Assembly (NCBI RefSeq): GCF_017569225.1
Contig: NZ_CP071868.1
Span: forward strand, 496,001 to 560,000
Direction of reading: 5' to 3'
Source of the DNA: Pengzhenrongella sicca
GTDB lineage: Bacteria > Actinomycetota > Actinomycetes > Actinomycetales > Cellulomonadaceae
Length of the DNA stretch: 64,000 nt
Shown one piece after another: positions 44,406 to 55,972 of this stretch (position 1 is the first letter of the stretch; every line of letters begins with the position of its first letter). The notes under the pieces were generated by a model that was given only the letters and a program-made list of their open reading frames with translations, was not told where the DNA came from and did no database searches. The position numbers were made by a program, and so were the translations under genes.

Positions 44406-45586
44406 AGCGGCTCCACGACGAGGACGTGCTGGGCGCCGGCAACGCGGGTGAGCACGATGGTCGCCTCCTGATGGCCGCGCAGGTCGAGCCGCCCGCGCAG
44501 CTCCTCCGGCAGCACGGCGGTGCCGCGCTTCTTGATGGTCAGGCGGCCGACGTCGCGCTCGCGCAGGTAGGTGCGCAGGCGCTTGAGTCCGAACGGAAGC
44601 GTATCGAGCACGCGGTACCCCGTCGCGGCATCGCTCGCGTGCAGCGCGTCGGACGTGATGTAGGCGATCGTCTTGTCGATGAGCCGGCCGCCCACCTCGG
44701 CCGCGATCTGCGCGACGAGGCCCGCGCGGATGACCGCGCCGTCGGGCTCGTACAGGTAGGCGCCGACGGGGCCGACGTCGGGCGCCGCGCCGCCGAGCTC
44801 GTCGCGCACCACGCGGGCGGACTGGCCCCGCAGCACGAGCGCCGTCAGGCCGGGCCCGTCCGGCGCGAGCGGCCCGAACCACAGGCCGGCCTCGACGACG
44901 TCGCCGTCCACCGAGACCCACTGCGTCTCGGCCGCCGCGGGCAGGCCGGCGTGCGGGACCCCGGGGCCGATCTTGACGCCCAGCGCGGGGACCCGGTCGG
45001 CCAGCGCGAGCACCGAGTCCAGGGGAGGGGAATAGGCACCCGGGTCGAACAGCCGCTTGCCCGTCGACGCGCGCCGGGCGGGGTCGGCGTACAGGCCGTC
45101 GACGCCCTCGGCCTCGAGGTCAAGGGTCAGCCCGTCGGTGTGCCGGACGACGGCCTCGGGGAAGTGGCGCAGGTTGACGGTCGCGAGCGCCGCAGTGAGC
45201 TCGTCGGTGTCGGCGGCCAGCACCGTCAGGCCGACCCCGGCGAACGCCATCGAATCGGCGCCGATGCCGCAGGTCAGGTCCGCGACGCGCGTCACCCCGG
45301 CCGCGACGTACCGGCGCGCGTGGTGCGCGGCGACCGTCAGCCGGGTGGCCTGCTCGAGGCCCGCCGGGGTGAACAGCATGCCGTCGGCGAACGAGTCGAA
45401 CTTGGCGTGCGCCTTCGCGCGCAGGCGCGACTGGGTGAGGGCGGCGGCGATGAGATCGGCGTCGATGCCCTCGCGTCGCAGGCGGTCGGAGATCGCCATC
45501 GTCCGGGTCTCGTCGTACGGCGGCAGGGCCGACAGCAGTGCCCAGCCGTGTGGGCTGAGCAACTTGGCAAGACCCGCGGCATCCAT
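44402..45586 (-). CDS. Class I SAM-dependent methyltransferase-like protein, THUMP-like
   Basis: The 394-residue protein contains a Rossmann SAM motif, VADLTCGIGADSMAFAG with VLAADTDE after it, and YADPARR in the position of the methyltransferase catalytic loop. The C-terminal third (KKRGTAVLPEELRGRLDLRG) matches the THUMP-like C-terminal domain of this actinobacterial family. Target RNA or protein is not known. It starts 45 bases before the CIRCE element of groES, on the opposite strand, and is translationally coupled to the YbdK-like gene. Confidence 0.82.
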   Translation of the reverse strand: MDAAGLAKLLSPHGWALLSALPPYDETRTMAISDRLRREGIDADLIAAALTQSRLRAKAHAKFDSFADGMLFTPAGLEQATRLTVAAHHARRYVAAGVTRVADLTCGIGADSMAFAGVGLTVLAADTDELTAALATVNLRHFPEAVVRHTDGLTLDLEAEGVDGLYADPARRASTGKRLFDPGAYSPPLDSVLALADRVPALGVKIGPGVPHAGLPAAAETQWVSVDGDVVEAGLWFGPLAPDGPGLTALVLRGQSARVVRDELGGAAPDVGPVGAYLYEPDGAVIRAGLVAQIAAEVGGRLIDKTIAYITSDALHASDAATGYRVLDTLPFGLKRLRTYLRERDVGRLTIKKRGTAVLPEELRGRLDLRGHQEATIVLTRVAGAQHVLVVEPL

Positions 45587-45626
45587 GGCGGCGATCCTGC
45601 CACGCGTGACCCAGGTGGGTCGCAGG

Positions 45627-45667
45627 CTGGCACTCGCCTTGACCGAGTGCTAATGGGTTCCTAGAGT
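45627..45667 (+). promoter_or_regulatory. CIRCE operator and groES promoter
   Basis: CTGGCACTC (45627-45635), 9 bases, GAGTGCTAA (45645-45653): the CIRCE site of HrcA with 16 of 18 consensus bases. The -35 TTGACC (45639-45644) is inside the operator, and TAGAGT (45662-45667) after 17 bases is the -10. HrcA binding would block the polymerase directly. Confidence 0.85.
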
Positions 45668-45797
45668 GAGTCCTGGCAGCCCCGTCCGTTGGGGAGGCCA
45701 GCGCATCGGCAGGTTCGGCCGGCTCCCGCGATGACGGGCGGACCGCGGCGATGCGACATTCACTCGTCACATCTCACACGCGAAGGGGAGGTCCGCA

Positions 45798-46094
45798 GTG
45801 TCGGTCTCCATCAAGCCGCTCGAGGATCGCATCGTTGTCAAGGCGCTCGAAGCCGAGACGACGACGGCGTCCGGGCTGGTCATCCCGGACAGCGCCAAGG
45901 AGAAGCCCCAGGAGGGCGAGGTCCTGTCCGTAGGCCCCGGCCGCATCGACGACAACGGCAACCGCGTCCCGCTGGACGTTGCCATCGGCGACAAGGTCAT
46001 CTACAGCAAGTACGGCGGCACCGAGGTCAAGTACGACGGCGAGGAGTACCTCATCCTCTCCGCTCGCGACATCCTCGCGATCGTCGTGAAGTAG
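45798..46094 (+). CDS. groES: Co-chaperonin GroES
   Basis: GroES caps the GroEL folding chamber. The 98-residue protein has [44 protein letters not shown], including the mobile loop, and ends [11 protein letters not shown] at 45798 follows GGGGAGG by 6 bases. The 5' leader is about 120 bases after a CIRCE-controlled promoter. A strong terminator follows, so it is monocistronic here and groEL must be elsewhere. Confidence 0.97.
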   Translation: MSVSIKPLEDRIVVKALEAETTTASGLVIPDSAKEKPQEGEVLSVGPGRIDDNGNRVPLDVAIGDKVIYSKYGGTEVKYDGEEYLILSARDILAIVVK

Positions 46095-46142
46095 GTCCCC
46101 TCCGGACCAGCTTCACCGCACGACAGCGTCACCGCACGACAG

Positions 46143-46180
46143 AACGCCCCCGCCCCGGGTTGACCGGGACGGGGGCGTTT
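46143..46180 (+). terminator. Intrinsic terminator after groES
   Basis: AACGCCCCCG (46143-46152) pairs with CGGGGGCGTT (46170-46179), and the inner CCCGG pairs with CCGGG, giving a long G-C stem with a short loop, followed by TTCT. It also lies at the end of the converging whiB gene. Confidence 0.9.
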
Positions 46181-46220
46181 CTGCGTGCGATGGATCTCGT
46201 GCGCGCGGTGCGACCGTGCG

Positions 46221-46511
46221 CTAGATCGCCTGCTTGGCGGGCCGGGCGAGCACCGCCGAGCGCTCGTCCTCGGAGAGGCCGCCCCAGACGCCGTACGGCT
46301 CGCGCACCGTCAGCGACTGCTCGCGGCACTGCGTGATCACGGGGCACCCCGCGCAGATCGCCTTGGCGGCCTCGGCACGCCGGCGCCGGGCGGACCCTCG
46401 CTCACCCTCGGGGTGGAAGAAGAGCGTCTCGTCCTCGTCGCGGCAGGCGCCGTCGAACTGCCACTCCCACAGGTCCATCACTGGACCGGGCAACCGCGAG
46501 ATCTCTGTCAT
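46221..46511 (-). CDS. whiD: WhiB-family regulator, WhiD/WhiB2-like
   Basis: A 96-residue iron-sulfur WhiB protein. Four cysteines at 23, 53, 56 and 62 (GACRD, AICAGCPVITQC) would hold the 4Fe-4S cluster, and EPYGVWGGLSEDER is the G(V/I)WGG turn that contacts the primary sigma factor. The LPGPV-W-W-FDG-C and FFHPEGERGSARRR pattern fits the WhiD/WhmD (WhiB2) subgroup tied to septation. ATG at 46511 follows AAGGAGG, which rejects a longer frame. It faces merR divergently and lies beside the BldM-like gene, as whiD and bldM do in Streptomyces. Confidence 0.88.
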   Translation of the reverse strand: MTEISRLPGPVMDLWEWQFDGACRDEDETLFFHPEGERGSARRRRAEAAKAICAGCPVITQCREQSLTVREPYGVWGGLSEDERSAVLARPAKQAI

Positions 46512-46603
46512 GGGTCCTCCTTGACGCCTCGGCAGTGGATGCCTGAGCTGGTTGCGAACATCCGGTTCAACGAGCACCGAGAAGCCTCTGTGCTGATGCG
46601 ACG

Positions 46604-46632
46604 ACGCTACAACCGCTTCACAAGTTGTTCAA
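46604..46632 (-). promoter_or_regulatory. Candidate promoter of whiD
   Basis: On the minus strand TTGAAC (46632-46627) and TAGCGT (46609-46604) are 17 bases apart. The implied 5' leader is about 85 bases. The element lies inside the 227-base divergent gap to merR. Confidence 0.5.
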
Positions 46633-46726
46633 GCCACTGTGGCGTACGTCACAAAGTCGGAGCAGCGAGGCGTGAAATCGCGGCAGCCGCGCGCTGAACT
46701 CGGTGGCAATCGCTTCAGCACATGGG

Positions 46727-46732
46727 CACAAT
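46727..46732 (+). promoter_or_regulatory. Candidate -10 box of merR-type gene
   Basis: CACAAT, preceded by GGG, is 6 bases before the ATG, the same GGGCACAAT-N6-start arrangement as for coaA. Leaderless transcription is likely. Confidence 0.4.
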
Positions 46733-46738
46733 CGATCC

Positions 46739-47746
46739 ATGATGACCGCCGAGCATGTCGCCGGCGGCCCCGCCGGGGCCGTCGCAGCCGCCGAGCCGTC
46801 CGCCGGGCCGTCCGCCGACCCGGAGCCGCGCGTGACCGGTGCGCCGGGAGGCGAGCCCGCGCTCGCGGTCGCCGCGGTCGCCCGCCGGCTCGGCGTCGCG
46901 CCGTCGACGTTGCGAACCTGGGACCGCCGGTACGGGCTCGGCCCGTCCGAGCACTCGGCGGGGTCGCACCGGCGCTACTCGACCGATGACGTCGCGCGCC
47001 TGCTCGTCATGCGCCAGCTCACCCTCCAGGGGGTCGCGCCCGCGGACGCGGCCCGCGCGGCCCGCCAGACGGACCAGGCGCAGCGCCGGGGGGTCGGGGA
47101 GGGAACCCAGCCCGGGACGCGCGGCGCCGACGAGCTCGCGACGCCCGCGTTGCTGGTGGAGACCGCGATGCGGGCCGACGAGCTCGGCTGCCGCCGCCTG
47201 CTCGCGTCCGTGACCGCCACCGTCGAGACCTGGTGGACCGATCTCGTCCAGCCGGCGCGGGCGGGCCTCGCGGCGCGCACCGTGCTCGCCCACGCCGGTG
47301 AGGATGCCGAGTGGGTGCTCGACTCGGCCGCGCTGGCGGTGCTGCGGACCCGGCCGCGCCCGCGCGCCGCGCCGGCCACGGTCGGCGAGCGCGTGGTGCT
47401 GCTGCACGCCGCGCCCCGCGAACGGCGCCCGCTGGCGCTGCATGCGCTCGCGGCGGCGCTCGCCGACCGGGGCGTGGACGCGCGGGTCGTGACCGGCCCA
47501 GTGGAGAGCGACCGCATGCTCGAGCTCGTCGCGATGACCCACCCGGTCGCGGTCGGGGTGATCTCCGAGCAGGCCGACCCAGACCTGGCCATCGTCGGCG
47601 AGCTGAGCGCGGCCTGGCCCGATCTGCCGCTGTTCGTCGGGTACGCACCGGGGCGCGGCGCCGGCGGGATAACGTTCGGGCAGACGGTTCGCCTCGAGCG
47701 CAGCTTCCTCGGCCTGTTCCACGAGATTCTCGCGGTGATCGGCTGA
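46739..47746 (+). CDS. MerR-family regulator with cobalamin-binding-like domain
   Basis: A 335-residue transcription factor. After a 45-residue Ala/Gly/Pro-rich start, a MerR-type winged helix is clear (LAVAAVARRLGVAPSTLRTWDRRYGLGPSEHSAGSHRRYSTDDVARL). The rest has a helical bundle followed by an alpha/beta region (GERVVLLHAAPRERRPLALHAL and LPLFVGYAPGRGAGG) like the B12-binding fold of MerR proteins such as CarH or LitR. The DxHxxG cobalamin motif is not seen, so cofactor binding is doubtful. ATG at 46739 or 46742 is likely. Confidence 0.78.
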   Translation: MMTAEHVAGGPAGAVAAAEPSAGPSADPEPRVTGAPGGEPALAVAAVARRLGVAPSTLRTWDRRYGLGPSEHSAGSHRRYSTDDVARLLVMRQLTLQGVAPADAARAARQTDQAQRRGVGEGTQPGTRGADELATPALLVETAMRADELGCRRLLASVTATVETWWTDLVQPARAGLAARTVLAHAGEDAEWVLDSAALAVLRTRPRPRAAPATVGERVVLLHAAPRERRPLALHALAAALADRGVDARVVTGPVESDRMLELVAMTHPVAVGVISEQADPDLAIVGELSAAWPDLPLFVGYAPGRGAGGITFGQTVRLERSFLGLFHEILAVIG

Positions 47747-47878
47747 AATAGCCCGCTTTGGTGCGATCTGGCGGTAGATTCCGTGTGTTTCACCCCGTCT
47801 CGGCCTCATCATCGCCGCGGGCAGGTCGATAGTGACTTGAGGAACCAAGCCAGCCGCTGCGACGGCGCAGTGAAGTGA

Positions 47879-50967
<3,089 letters not shown>

Positions 50968-51049
50968 GGTGTGCCCTTTCCTGGTCCTGACCGAAGCCTC
51001 GCACCGGCCACCGACACGCCGGCCCGGGTACCGGCGTCGTCGGCGCCGG

Positions 51050-51055
51050 TAAACT
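51050..51055 (+). promoter_or_regulatory. Candidate -10 box of guaB3
   Basis: TAAACT is 7 bases before the GTG start, with no ribosome binding site between them. Confidence 0.5.
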
Positions 51056-51062
51056 CCTGGGC

Positions 51063-52187
51063 GTGAGCAACGAGATCGAGATTGGCCGTGGCAAGCGCGG
51101 ACGACGCGCCTATTCCTTCGACGACGTCGCGGTGGTGCCGTCGCGGCGCACGCGCGACCCGGAGGAGGTCTCGGTCGGCTGGCAGATCGACGCGTACCAC
51201 TTCGACCTGCCGGTGATGGCCGCGCCGATGGACTCCGTGATGAGCCCCGTGACGGCGGTCGCCCTGGGCAAGCTCGGCGGCCTCGGCGTGCTCGACCTCG
51301 AGGGCCTGTGGACGCGCTACGACGACCCCGAGCCGCTGCTGGCGGAGATCGCCCGGCTCGACGCGCCCCGCTCGACCGCGCGCATGCAGGAGCTCTACGC
51401 GGCCCCGATCCGCGCGGAGCTCATCACCGCGCGGCTGCAGGAGATCCGCGCCGCGGGGGTCACCGTGGCCGGCGCGCTGTCGCCGCAGCGGACGCAGGAG
51501 TTCTCCCAGACGGTCGTCGACGCCGGCGTCGACCTCTTCGTCATCCGGGGCACGACCGTCTCGGCCGAGCACGTCTCGAGCCGCGCCGAGCCGCTGAACC
51601 TCAAGCGCTTCATCTACGAGCTCGACGTGCCCGTGATCGTCGGCGGCGCCTCGACCTACACCGCAGCGCTGCACCTCATGCGCACCGGCGCGGCCGGCGT
51701 GCTCGTCGGCTTCGGCGGGGGAGCGGCGCACACCACCCGCGTCTCGCTCGGCATCCACGCGCCGATGGCGACCTCCGTCGCCGACGTCGCCGCCGCCCGC
51801 AAGGACTACCTGGACGAGTCGGGCGGCCGGTACGTGCACGTCATCGCCGACGGCGGCGTCGGCCGCTCGGGCGACCTCGTCAAGGCCGTGGCCTGCGGCG
51901 CCGACGCCGTGATGCTGGGCGCGGCGCTCGCACGCGCCACCGAGGCGCCCGGGCGCGGCTGGCACTGGGGCTCCGAGGCGCACCACCCGACGCTGCCGCG
52001 CGGCGAGCGCGTCGAGGTCGGCACGGCGGGCTCGCTCGAGGAGATCCTCTTCGGCCCGGGCCGGCAGGCGGACGGCACTCTCAACCTCATCGGCGCGCTG
52101 CGCCGCGCGCTCGCGACGACCGGCTACTCGGACGTCAAGGAGTTCCAGCGGGTCGAGGTCGTCGTCAGCCCTTACCAGCCGCACTGA
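51063..52187 (+). CDS. guaB3: GuaB3-family IMP dehydrogenase-related protein
   Basis: A 374-residue relative of GuaB without CBS domains, found in actinobacteria beside guaB. It has RRAYSFDDVAVVPSRRTRDPEEV, PVMAAPMDSVMSPVTAVALGKLGG, GGASTYTAALHLMRTGAAGVLVGFGGGAAHTTR and VIADGGVGRSGDLVKAVACGADAVMLGA. In the position of the IMPDH catalytic Cys (GSICTTR) it has GGGAAHTTR, so there is no thioimidate nucleophile and IMPDH activity is unlikely. GTG at 51063 is leaderless by appearance. A strong bidirectional terminator follows. Confidence 0.9.
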   Translation: MSNEIEIGRGKRGRRAYSFDDVAVVPSRRTRDPEEVSVGWQIDAYHFDLPVMAAPMDSVMSPVTAVALGKLGGLGVLDLEGLWTRYDDPEPLLAEIARLDAPRSTARMQELYAAPIRAELITARLQEIRAAGVTVAGALSPQRTQEFSQTVVDAGVDLFVIRGTTVSAEHVSSRAEPLNLKRFIYELDVPVIVGGASTYTAALHLMRTGAAGVLVGFGGGAAHTTRVSLGIHAPMATSVADVAAARKDYLDESGGRYVHVIADGGVGRSGDLVKAVACGADAVMLGAALARATEAPGRGWHWGSEAHHPTLPRGERVEVGTAGSLEEILFGPGRQADGTLNLIGALRRALATTGYSDVKEFQRVEVVVSPYQPH

Positions 52188-52196
52188 CCTCTCGGC

Positions 52197-52213
52197 CGGG
52201 CGCAGCGCCCGGC
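52197..52213 (+). terminator. Stem-loop after guaB3
   Basis: CCGGGCGC (52197-52204) and GCGCCCGG (52206-52213) form a perfect palindrome around one base. It stands just before the larger terminator. Confidence 0.5.
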
Positions 52214-52223
52214 GGACGCACGA

Positions 52224-52259
52224 AGGCGCGGCCGGTGCAGATCTGCACCGGCCGCGCCT
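52224..52259. terminator. Bidirectional terminator between guaB3 and mtlF
   Basis: A perfect inverted repeat with 18-base arms (52224-52241 and 52242-52259), beginning AGGCGCGGCC and ending GGCCGCGCCT, lies between the converging guaB3 and mtlF. Either strand could terminate here. Confidence 0.85.
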
Positions 52260-52269
52260 GTGTCGTGCG

Positions 52270-52707
52270 CTACTCCTCGTTGACCGCGGCGAGGACCTCG
52301 TAGATCTCGTCCTGCGTGGTCGCCTCGAGCATCTTCTTCGCCTCGTCCGAGTCGGAGAAGATCACCGCGATCTTCGACAGGATGCTCAGGTGCTCGTTGT
52401 TGACGCCGGCGATCCCGACGACGATGCGCACCTCGTGCCCGTTCCAGTCGATCGGGTCCTCGTACCGCACGAGCGAAACCGCCGACCGGACGATGGACTC
52501 CTTGGACTCGTTCGTGCCGTGCGGGATGGCCAGGAAGCTGCCCATGTACGTCGAGAACGAGCGCTCGCGCTCGAGCATCGCCTCGACGTAGGAGGACGTG
52601 ACGGCGCCCGCGGCCAGCAGCAGGTTGCCCGCCTCGACGATCGCATCGTCCCGGGTCCTGGCGCGGCCTGCAGCCAGGATGAGGTCCTTGGACAGGATCT
52701 CGGTCAT
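52270..52707 (-). CDS. mtlF: PTS mannitol-type IIA protein
   Basis: The 145-residue EIIA takes phosphate from HPr on His63 (SFLAIPHGTNESK) and hands it to the IIB cysteine of MtlA. The whole chain fits the mannitol/fructose IIA family, including ERSFSTYMGSF. ATG at 52707 overlaps the mtlA stop by 4 bases, so both are one operon. The downstream end meets a strong terminator. The same fold is encoded again at 56040-56489. Confidence 0.93.
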   Translation of the reverse strand: MTEILSKDLILAAGRARTRDDAIVEAGNLLLAAGAVTSSYVEAMLERERSFSTYMGSFLAIPHGTNESKESIVRSAVSLVRYEDPIDWNGHEVRIVVGIAGVNNEHLSILSKIAVIFSDSDEAKKMLEATTQDEIYEVLAAVNEE

Positions 52708-54296
52708 GCGGTGCCTCCCTGCTCGTGGCTCGCGACGACACGCTCGACGACCGTGTCGTAGACGGGCGAGTTCATGAAGTTGTCGACCGACAGGTGCTCC
52801 GACGTCGGGGCCTGGCGTCGCGCCCGGTCCGTCAGCTCACGCTGGCTGATCACGATGTCCGCGTCGTCATGCAGGTTGGCGACCGCGAGGTTGACGACGG
52901 TCACGTCAGTGACGCCCGCCTTCTTGAGCTTCGACCGCAGGACGCTGGCGCCCATCGCGCTCGAGCCCATGCCCGCGTCGCACGCGAAGACGATCGAGTG
53001 GATCGGGCGGCTGAGCACGGCGGTCGCGGTCGTCGCCGCGCCGGCCGTGGCCGGCGCGAGGCGGCCGAGGGCGTCGCTCTTCTTGCCCTTGTTGGCCTCG
53101 GTCTGGGCGATCGCCTCAGCGAGGCCGCCGTCCGCACCGGCCGCGAGGTCCCGAGAGCGAGATGCGCGCAGGATGACGCCGCAGATGAGGAACGAGACGA
53201 CTCCCGAGAGCACCACGGAGAGAATGACGCCGAAGTAGCTGCTGCGCTCGGTCTGCGCGAGCACGGCGATGATGCTGCCGGGAGAGGCGGGCGCCACCAG
53301 GCCGCTGCCGAACAGCTGGTTGGTCGCGACCCCGGTCGCTCCACCCGCGATGAGGCCGACGATGAGCGCCGGCTTCATGAGCACGAACGGGAAGTACACC
53401 TCGTGGATCCCGCCGAAGAACTGGATGATCGCCGCGCCGGGCGCGGACGCCTTGGAAGCGCCGATCCCGAAGAACGTGTACGCGAGCAGCAGGCCGAGCC
53501 CGGGGCCGGGGTTCGCTTCGACCAGGAACAGCAGCGACCGGCCGGAGTCGATGGTCTGCTGGATGCCGAGCGGGACGAGGACGCCGTTGCCGATGGCGTT
53601 GTTGAGGAACAGCACCTTCGCCGGTTCGACGATGATGCTCATCAAGGGCAGCAGGTTCGCGTCGGCGAGCGACTGCACGCCGTTGCCGAGGATCTCGCTG
53701 AACTTGGTGACGACCGGGGCGATGCCGAAGAACGCGCCGATGGCCAGGCCCATGCCGACGATCCCCGCCGAGTACATGTTGACGAGCATCTCGAACCCGG
53801 GCCGGATCTTGCCGTCCCAGATGGAGTCGACCTTCTTCATCAGCCACGCAGCGAGCGGGCCGACGATCATCGCGCCGAGGAACATGGGTACGGTGCTGCC
53901 CACGACGACGCCCATGCACGCGATCGAGGCGACGACGCCGCCGCGCTCGCCGTAGACCATCCGGCCGCCCTGGTTGGCGATCAGCAGCGGCAGCAGGTAG
54001 GTGATCATCGGGCCGACGAGGCCGAGGTACTGCGGGAACGTCGTGCCGTCTTCGGCGGTCGCGAGCGCCGTGGCGGCGCCCTGCCAGCCGATGAGGTCGG
54101 CGTTGCCGAACCCGCCGAGGATGCCGTTGGGCGTCCAGCCGGCGGAGATGAAGAGGGAGGTGATCAGGCCCCAGGCGACGAACGCCGGGAGGTTCGGCAT
54201 GATCATGCCGGTGAGAAATGCCCCGAAACGCTGCACGTGCACTTGAGCAGTCTTCCGTCCCGTCTGGACCGGAGGATCAGCCGCAACTGTGGTCAT
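52704..54296 (-). CDS. mtlA: PTS mannitol-type transporter IICB
   Basis: A 530-residue IICB permease that imports and phosphorylates a hexitol, most likely mannitol. The IIC part (about 25-380) has RFGAFLTGMIMPNLPAFVAWGLI, and GGIHEVYFPFVLMKP with the conserved sugar-site Glu. The IIB domain begins near 435 with the phosphorylated Cys439 in FACDAGMGSSAMGASVL. ATG at 54296 was chosen over a longer frame to 54374, since the protein then starts where the family does. No mannitol-1-phosphate dehydrogenase of the MtlD family is present nearby. Confidence 0.92.
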   Translation of the reverse strand: MTTVAADPPVQTGRKTAQVHVQRFGAFLTGMIMPNLPAFVAWGLITSLFISAGWTPNGILGGFGNADLIGWQGAATALATAEDGTTFPQYLGLVGPMITYLLPLLIANQGGRMVYGERGGVVASIACMGVVVGSTVPMFLGAMIVGPLAAWLMKKVDSIWDGKIRPGFEMLVNMYSAGIVGMGLAIGAFFGIAPVVTKFSEILGNGVQSLADANLLPLMSIIVEPAKVLFLNNAIGNGVLVPLGIQQTIDSGRSLLFLVEANPGPGLGLLLAYTFFGIGASKASAPGAAIIQFFGGIHEVYFPFVLMKPALIVGLIAGGATGVATNQLFGSGLVAPASPGSIIAVLAQTERSSYFGVILSVVLSGVVSFLICGVILRASRSRDLAAGADGGLAEAIAQTEANKGKKSDALGRLAPATAGAATTATAVLSRPIHSIVFACDAGMGSSAMGASVLRSKLKKAGVTDVTVVNLAVANLHDDADIVISQRELTDRARRQAPTSEHLSVDNFMNSPVYDTVVERVVASHEQGGTA

Positions 54297-54450
54297 GGTT
54301 CGCACTCTTTCTCTTCGGCCGTCGACGCTGACTTGTCCGATCGGGTTCTCGGTGCCTGGTGTCGGTGCTGACACGTGAGGCGCCGGAACGACTGCGTTGT
54401 CCTGCTGACTGACTCCGTTGTCTGACCCGGTCGCGTTGCCCTATCAAAAT

Positions 54451-54492
54451 GTTGCAACGTCTTTGTATAGTTCCGTTTCTGTGAGCCGTCAA
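54451..54492 (-). promoter_or_regulatory. mtlA promoter with overlapping palindrome
   Basis: On the minus strand TTGACG (54492-54487), 17 bases, TATACA (54469-54464) is a near-consensus promoter, and GTTGCAAC (54451-54458), a perfect palindrome, covers the likely start of transcription. The palindrome is a good operator candidate. No regulator gene is adjacent. Confidence 0.65.
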
Positions 54493-54571
54493 GCCCTAGG
54501 CGGGCAATCGGGCATGATGCCAGATCGCGATCCCTTCTGCGACACCCCCGTTGCTATGTCTGGGCGGCCCC

Positions 54572-54625
54572 GTTTACATCCGATCATGTCCGAATATGTT
54601 GACTTGGCGACTGCCGCGTGTAAAC
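54572..54625. promoter_or_regulatory. Spaced inverted repeat in the divergent polyol region
   Basis: GTTTACA (54572-54578) and TGTAAAC (54619-54625) are perfect complements 40 bases apart. The second copy overlaps the -10 of the adh promoter, so a DNA-looping repressor is conceivable. The whole 512-base gap 54297-54808 holds no gene. Confidence 0.4.
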
Positions 54626-54626
54626 T
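54599..54626 (+). promoter_or_regulatory. Candidate promoter of the adh operon
   Basis: TTGACT (54599-54604), 16 bases, TAAACT (54621-54626). The leader to the adh ATG would be about 175 bases; no hairpin or riboswitch was recognised in it. Confidence 0.55.
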
Positions 54627-54808
54627 CGATGCGCAGGGTGCACAGAAGCAAGCCCGATCCGGACGATGGAGTCAACGTGCGCGCACTGGACCATCCAGGT
54701 GACTCGAGCACGTCGAACCCCGAGCGTGCAAGCCCTTGACGCGCTGAACTCCACCGCGCTCCCGCGGCCACCGACGGCCGCGCCCGGACCACCCAACGAA
54801 GGAGAGTC

Positions 54809-55849
54809 ATGAGAGTCGCACGGTTCCACGCCCCCGGAGACATTCGCCTCGAGGATGCACCCGAGCCTTCGCCCGGCGCCGGTGACGTCAAGATTCGCGT
54901 CCGCGCCTGCTCCGCCTGCGGCACGGACGTCAAGATCTCGAAGTTCGGCCACCAGAACATCACCCCGCCGCGCGTCATGGGCCACGAGATCGCCGGCGAG
55001 GTCGTCGAGGTCGGCGCCGACGTCACCGGGTGGGCCGCGGGCGACCGCGTCCAGGTCATCGCGGCGATCCCGTGCGGCAAGTGCGCGGACTGTCTCGCCG
55101 GGCACATGACGATCTGCCCCAACCAGGTCTCGATGGGCTACCAGTTCGACGGCGGCTTCGCCGAGTTCATGATCGTCCCCAAGGTCGTGCTCGACGTCGA
55201 CGGCCTGAACCGGATCCCCGAGGGCGTCAGCTACGCCGAGGCCTCCGTCGCCGAGCCGCTGGCGTGCGCGATCAACGCGCAGGAGCTCGTCCGGGTGGAG
55301 CCCGGCAACGACGTCGTCGTCATCGGCTCCGGCCCCATCGGCTGCCTGCACGTGCAGGTCGCCCGGTCGCACGGCGCGGGCCGCGTCTTCCTGGTCGAGC
55401 TCAGCCGCGAACGCCTCGACATGGCCGCGGCCATCGTCAAGCCCGACGCCGCGATCTGCGCCGCCGAAGAGGACCCGATCGAGGCCGTCCTGAAGCTCAC
55501 GAACGGTCGCGGGGCCGACGTCATCATTACCGCGGCCGCCTCCGGCAAGGCCCAGGAGCAGGCGCTGCAGATGGTCGCCCGCGAGGGTCGGATCAGCTTC
55601 TTCGGCGGGCTGCCCAAGGACAACTCGGTCATCGCGCTCGACTCGAATCTCGTGCACTACCGCGAGCTCATGATCATCGGCGCGAACGGCTCCAGCCCGG
55701 AGCACAACAAGCGCGCGCTCGCCAAGATCGCCGACGGCAGCGTGCCGGTCAAGGACCTCATCACGCACCTCCTGCCGCTCGATCAGGTGCTCGAGGGCAT
55801 CGGCATCGTCTCGCGCGGCGAGGCCATCAAGGTCACGATCGAGCCGTAG
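54809..55849 (+). CDS. Zinc-dependent alcohol/polyol dehydrogenase
   Basis: A 346-residue medium-chain dehydrogenase. Catalytic zinc ligands are seen as ACSACGTD and GHEIAGEV; structural zinc cysteines follow the C-x2-C-x2-C-x7-C pattern at PCGKCADCLAGHMTIC. The Rossmann motif is VIGSGPIGCLHVQVA. The family includes sorbitol, galactitol and sugar-phosphate dehydrogenases. Because it is divergent from mtlA and no mtlD is present, oxidation of the imported polyol or polyol phosphate is the favoured role. ATG at 54809 follows GGAG. Confidence 0.85.
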   Translation: MRVARFHAPGDIRLEDAPEPSPGAGDVKIRVRACSACGTDVKISKFGHQNITPPRVMGHEIAGEVVEVGADVTGWAAGDRVQVIAAIPCGKCADCLAGHMTICPNQVSMGYQFDGGFAEFMIVPKVVLDVDGLNRIPEGVSYAEASVAEPLACAINAQELVRVEPGNDVVVIGSGPIGCLHVQVARSHGAGRVFLVELSRERLDMAAAIVKPDAAICAAEEDPIEAVLKLTNGRGADVIITAAASGKAQEQALQMVAREGRISFFGGLPKDNSVIALDSNLVHYRELMIIGANGSSPEHNKRALAKIADGSVPVKDLITHLLPLDQVLEGIGIVSRGEAIKVTIEP

Positions 55850-55870
55850 TCCAGCTCGGCCCGCGTCCGT

Positions 55871-55920
55871 CGCAGCGCCCGCACCCCTGGTCCCAGCGAC
55901 CGGCGGGTGCGGGCGCTGCG
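55871..55920 (+). terminator. Strong stem-loop after adh
   Basis: CGCAGCGCCCGCACCC (55871-55886) pairs perfectly with GGGTGCGGGCGCTGCG (55905-55920) around an 18-base loop. It separates adh from the second IIA gene, which then needs readthrough or its own promoter. Confidence 0.75.
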
Positions 55921-55972
55921 TCGTGTGGGGGTCCACACTGGGGGTCACAGTGACGATGCGTGGAGGAACCCC

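Noticed and set aside
52725-54371. 548-codon open frame on + opposite mtlA
   Set aside because: The minus-strand frame encodes a clear IICB protein with its phosphorylated Cys; the other is His/Asp/Arg-rich with no family features.
54418-54739. Short open frames between mtlA and adh
   Set aside because: They overlap the promoter elements on both strands, lack ribosome binding sites and show no recognisable protein features.
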